From: Strigomonas culicis
Lineage: Eukaryota; Euglenozoa; Kinetoplastea; Trypanosomatida; Trypanosomatidae
DNA length: 20,331 nt
Direction: 5' to 3'
Assembly: GCA_000482145.1 (NCBI GenBank)
Contig: AUXH01000355.1
Coordinates: 1-20,331, forward strand
A model generated the notes under the pieces. The model worked only from the letters and a program-made list of their open reading frames with translations, was not told the DNA's origin and ran no database searches. Made by a program: the position numbers and the translations under genes. The first letter of the stretch is position 1. The number at the start of each line of letters is the position of its first letter. Shown one piece after another: positions 17,572-20,331 of this stretch.

Positions 17572-18035
17572 CTTTTTTTCCTTGTCTTCTTCTTCTTCCC
17601 TTCTTAATTTTCGTATATGAAAAGAAAGGAAACAATGATACCCCTTTTTTCCCTTTTAAACGATTCCAGTCCAGAGAGAGAGAGAGAGAGAGAGGCAGAG
17701 AGAGAGAAAGAAAAAAATATATAAATAGCGATGCTACCGGAAATCAAGTTTTCTTTTTCGTTTATAAAGAGGGTATAAACCACTGTTAGGAAAAGATGCA
17801 GTACTTCAAGGACACGAGGCACACGAAATCTACATTTTGTTTTCTTCTTTTGTTTGTGCTGCTGCAGTTATTATCCATTTGTTTTTGTATTTCTTATGTA
17901 GATATACTGTGTAAAAGTGAATTCATAATCATCATAATAACAGTACTTATTGTTATGATATGATTATAAAGATGAAAAGAGAAAAAAAAAGAAAGAATAA
18001 AATAGCGCATCGGGTGCTGCTGCACTGACCCCTCC
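17572..18035. other. Gap above the 16810-17571 gene
   Basis: AT-rich non-coding stretch holding a long (CT)n tract (17673-17717, minus sense) and, to the right, the probable 3' UTR of the histidine-array gene. No other gene is seen. Confidence 0.6.
17653..17717 (-). promoter_or_regulatory. (CT)n tract and AG acceptor for the 16810-17571 gene
   Basis: Near-perfect (GA)n on the plus strand (17673-17717) is (CT)n in the coding sense. The first AG below it is at 17653-17654, giving a leader of about 80 bases. A second tract closer to the start (17583-17640) offers alternatives. Confidence 0.5.
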
Positions 18036-18854
18036 TCACTTTTTCTCGGCAGGATGACTAAACTTCTGCAGAGTCGAGACGACCGCCATGATGTGCTGCT
18101 GGATGCCAAACATGGTTTTCATGTCGTCGCCAGAGGGAGGCTGGCCACCGCGCATCTTCTGCTCCACACCCTCCAAAAACGTCTTCTGCGTCTGCGACAG
18201 CGTGTTCCGGGCCATCGCCATGATGCGCTGCATCTCCGGCGACTGCATCTGTTGATGCATCATGTGCGGCGCCATGCCGGGGTGGCCGCCATGGCTGTGG
18301 CCGTGATCGTGGCCGTGGCCGTGGCTGTGCCCGTGGTCGTGGCTGTGGCCATGACTGGGATCGTTGCAGTCGTGGTTGTGCTGCTGCTGCTGCTGCTGCT
18401 GCTGCGTGTTGAGGGCCTGCAACTCGGGCGTCGTCGCGGTCAGCATCGTCACCTGCTTCTCCACCGTGTCGGCCAGCAGCGTGATGCACTCCTCCGTCTG
18501 CGGGTCGCGAAAGCGCTGTACGGCCACGCGCAGCTGCGCTAGGACGTCCTGGCCGTCGACGCGCGCCGCGCCGCCGTCCGCGAACAGCGCAGGAGGCACC
18601 GCGCCGCCGGCCGCCGGCTCGAAGCTCGCCACGGCGTGCGCCTGGAGCTTCGCGGCAAGCTCGGCCTCGAAAAAGGCGGCCTGCACCACCTCCAGACGGT
18701 CGATGAGCTCGTCGATGTCGGTCGGCAGCGGCACCGCAACGGCCTCGCGCTTGATGGCCATGATGTACTCCGGCGTGTTCATGTAGGTGAGCAGGAGCTG
18801 CGTCACTTCCTGCACCTGCTCCTTCGTCCCCAGCGACAACTTCACGAGTGCCAT
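18036..18854 (-). CDS. Hypothetical protein with poly-Gln and alternating-histidine array
   Basis: This 272-residue protein starts MALVKLSLGTKEQ at 18852-18854, about 50 bases below a likely acceptor AG (18904-18905). Residues 1-145 are predicted mostly helical (EVTQLLLTYMNTPEYIMAIK; ELIDRLEVVQAAFFEAELAA). Eight Gln (151-158) lead into a segment where every second residue from 168 to 188 is His (11 in a row at alternate positions), plus further His to 200. A Met/Gln-rich helical C-terminus follows (residues 201-272, MQRIMAMARNTLSQTQKTF). Such arrays bind Zn, Ni or Cu in CDF/ZIP transporters and in HypB/UreE-type chaperones, but no membrane helix or GTPase motif is present here, so this is not one of those families. 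Metal storage or buffering is possible. The family is not recognised. Confidence 0.78.
   Translation of the reverse strand: MALVKLSLGTKEQVQEVTQLLLTYMNTPEYIMAIKREAVAVPLPTDIDELIDRLEVVQAAFFEAELAAKLQAHAVASFEPAAGGAVPPALFADGGAARVDGQDVLAQLRVAVQRFRDPQTEECITLLADTVEKQVTMLTATTPELQALNTQQQQQQQQHNHDCNDPSHGHSHDHGHSHGHGHDHGHSHGGHPGMAPHMMHQQMQSPEMQRIMAMARNTLSQTQKTFLEGVEQKMRGGQPPSGDDMKTMFGIQQHIMAVVSTLQKFSHPAEKK
18282..18353 (-). repeat. In-frame hexamer repeat coding alternating His
   Basis: Imperfect six-base units (GTGGCC/GTGGCT/GTGATC on the plus strand) code His at alternate positions with Gly, Ser or Asp between. It lies next to a pure (CTG)8 run (18381-18404) coding Gln. Confidence 0.85.
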
Positions 18855-19430
18855 GTGAACTAGCGGGTCTCTTTTTTTTTCCTTCTTCTTAATGATGTTA
18901 TCGCTTTGGGGTGCGAGACAGAGAGAGACAGAGAGAGAGATTTCATTCTTTATTTCGAGAAGCTTTCTTTTTCTTCACATTCCTGTTGTTATTGCTAGGG
19001 TGCGGTTATACCCTTTCCATAATTCAGCCATACTCATAGTAATAGTAATAGTAATAAAGAAATGCGTCCATTTATATAAAAAAAACGAACACGCGGAATA
19101 TGTATGTATATATAATTATGTTTTTTTTTCTTTGCTCCATCTCATGCGTATTGTGTCAGTTACGTTCTCTATGCAATTTTTTTTTAAGGGGAGGGGAGGG
19201 GGAGGACAGCTTTCCGCACTATTTTCCTAGATTATTTTGATTCTCGTCTCTTTTTATTCAATGAGAAAAAAAAACTGAAAAAAAAACAGAAAGCAACAAG
19301 GAAACTGTTCACCTATACAGCTGTATGTAGATGTATATATTTAAGTGTGCGGCCTTTTTTTGTTTTTCATTCCTCTATTTTTTTTTTTTTGTATGCGCAT
19401 TTTTTCCTCTTCTCTATTTCCTCCCTCCTC
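18855..19430. other. Gap between SUMO and the histidine-array gene
   Basis: AT-rich with many poly-T/poly-A runs and short trinucleotide repeats (TAG/AAT near 19030-19055). No gene is supported; it should hold the SUMO 3' UTR and the leader of the 18036-18854 gene. Confidence 0.6.
18904..18940 (-). promoter_or_regulatory. (CT)n tract and AG acceptor for the 18036-18854 gene
   Basis: On the minus strand a CT-rich run (18915-18940) is followed by AG at 18904-18905, about 50 bases above the start codon. Confidence 0.55.
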
Positions 19431-19760
19431 TCAGTACCCGCCGGTTTGCTGCACCATGGAGTCAATCACATCGTCGTCCTCCATGTCTAAGTCGTCTGGC
19501 GTCTTTGACTCATCCATAGGGACACCATCGAAGAGGAAGCGGACGCTCTCCTTCGCAATGCCCTGCTTCTTGCAGTAGGCATCGATGAGCTTCTTCAGCT
19601 GCGTTGTCCGCTTGATCTTGAAGAACATCTCCGCGCCGTCGGCGTTGACAACCTTCAGTGAGACCTGTTGCGGAGCCGCGGTGGTAGCGGCCGGCGCGTC
19701 AGCCGGGGCGCCCGCCTCCGGCTTGACGTTTGCGTTAGGGGCGTCGTGGGGCTCGGACAT
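19431..19760 (-). CDS. SUMO: SUMO, small ubiquitin-like modifier
   Basis: This 109-residue precursor of the ubiquitin-like modifier SUMO is conjugated to target lysines by the E1 SAE1/2 and E2 Ubc9 enzymes. Residues 1-31 form a flexible acidic/Ala-Pro tail. Residues 33-108 are the beta-grasp fold: VSLKVVNADGAEMFFKIK, then the helix LKKLIDAYCKKQGI, then VRFLFDGVPM, then the acidic DLDMEDDDVIDSMVQQTGG. The diglycine is at 107-108, followed by a single Tyr that a SENP-type protease would remove. V-K-P-E at 12-15 matches the consensus sumoylation motif, so chains through Lys13 are possible. The Met at 19758-19760 was chosen over the upstream one (19802), whose extra 14 residues overlap a poly-T/(TTTG) leader with AG acceptors at 19763-19766. 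Fold assignment is very secure. Confidence 0.95.
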   Translation of the reverse strand: MSEPHDAPNANVKPEAGAPADAPAATTAAPQQVSLKVVNADGAEMFFKIKRTTQLKKLIDAYCKKQGIAKESVRFLFDGVPMDESKTPDDLDMEDDDVIDSMVQQTGGY

Positions 19761-20331
19761 CACTCTTGGTGGGACGGTGTGCAAAAATAAACAAACAAAC
19801 AAAAAAAGAGAGATGTGTCTTGTAGTTTTGTAAAAAAAAAATATGAAAAGTAGAAAGAAAGAGAGAGAGGTAGGACATTAAAGATACAGTAATCGTAGCT
19901 TTTTTTTTAAATATTTTTACTTGTTAGTTTGTCACTTTTGAAATCACTCGTCATTTTGTTTTTTTACTATCCGTTCATACGACGTATAATAGGAACAACA
20001 AGAGAGAAATTGTGTGTATGTATATGTTTCTTCCCTTTCTTTTTGTTATTTCTTGAAAAACGTCCATTCTCTATTTTTCTCAGTTACAATATGCATGTAG
20101 GCAGCTTGTGTTTTTTTTTTTTAAAAGAGAAATATGGAATGATAGCGAGGGTGATACAAGAGGAAAACACTTGTTCACTTTTTTTTATTATCTTTTTTCT
20201 TCCTTTTTTTTTTTTAACACTGTAGCCTTTATGAGAAGTATGTGTAGAACGCGAAGTACAAACATATTGTTAGCTTATTATTATTCTCTCCCTTTCAATG
20301 TGTATAAGTAAGAGAGAGAGAGAGAGAGAGA
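19761..20331. other. Leader of SUMO and gene-free right end
   Basis: Very AT-rich. CT-rich tracts in coding sense lie at 19851-19870 and 19796-19812, with AGs at 19819-19820 and 19763-19766. Beyond 19900 only homopolymer-rich sequence is seen; Phe-rich open frames on the plus strand there are by-products of poly-T. Confidence 0.6.
20311..20331. repeat. (AG)n microsatellite at the right edge
   Basis: About ten AG units end the window. It is the same repeat class as the left edge and the tracts above each gene. Confidence 0.9.

Noticed and set aside
18282..18404. CRISPR-like or satellite array
   Set aside because: Units are six or three bases, in frame, and explained by the encoded His and Gln repeats.
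18054..18542. Plus-strand frame with alternating Val/Ala run
   Set aside because: Reverse reading of the histidine repeat; the minus-strand gene has normal amino-acid composition at both ends.

Overview
The window looks like nuclear DNA of a kinetoplastid, most likely a trypanosomatid. Seven intron-free protein genes all lie on the minus strand. Their coding sequence is mostly GC-rich. The 270-700 bp gaps between them are very AT-rich, full of homopolymers and (CT)n/poly-T tracts read on the coding strand, and the first AG after these tracts falls close to a start codon. This is the layout of a polycistronic unit processed by trans-splicing. Species cannot be named from the sequence. Both window ends are (AG)n microsatellites, so the window may be a whole contig broken at repeats.

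In transcription order (right to left) the genes are: SUMO (19431-19760); an orphan protein with a histidine-rich array (18036-18854); two orphan proteins with lysine-rich N-termini (16810-17571 and 15683-16540); a 946-residue protein joining an SPX domain to a degenerate PRPP-synthetase fold (12509-15349); and two very large type-I membrane proteins in tandem (6989-11887 and 606-6095). Each large protein has a signal peptide, a kelch-like ectodomain, one membrane helix and a cytoplasmic kinase fold. The left one keeps every catalytic kinase motif. The right one has HGN in place of HRD and lacks a recognisable APE.

Two systems stand out. First, the SPX/PRPP-synthetase fusion puts an inositol-(pyro)phosphate sensor on a PRPP-synthetase paralogue whose ATP, ribose-5-phosphate and PRPP motifs are broken; it is probably a regulatory subunit linking phosphate status to nucleotide precursor synthesis. 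Second, the paired kelch-ectodomain kinase and pseudokinase look like a receptor-like signalling pair that arose by tandem duplication, unusual for organisms that lack classical receptor kinases. No RNA genes, mobile elements or CRISPR arrays were seen.
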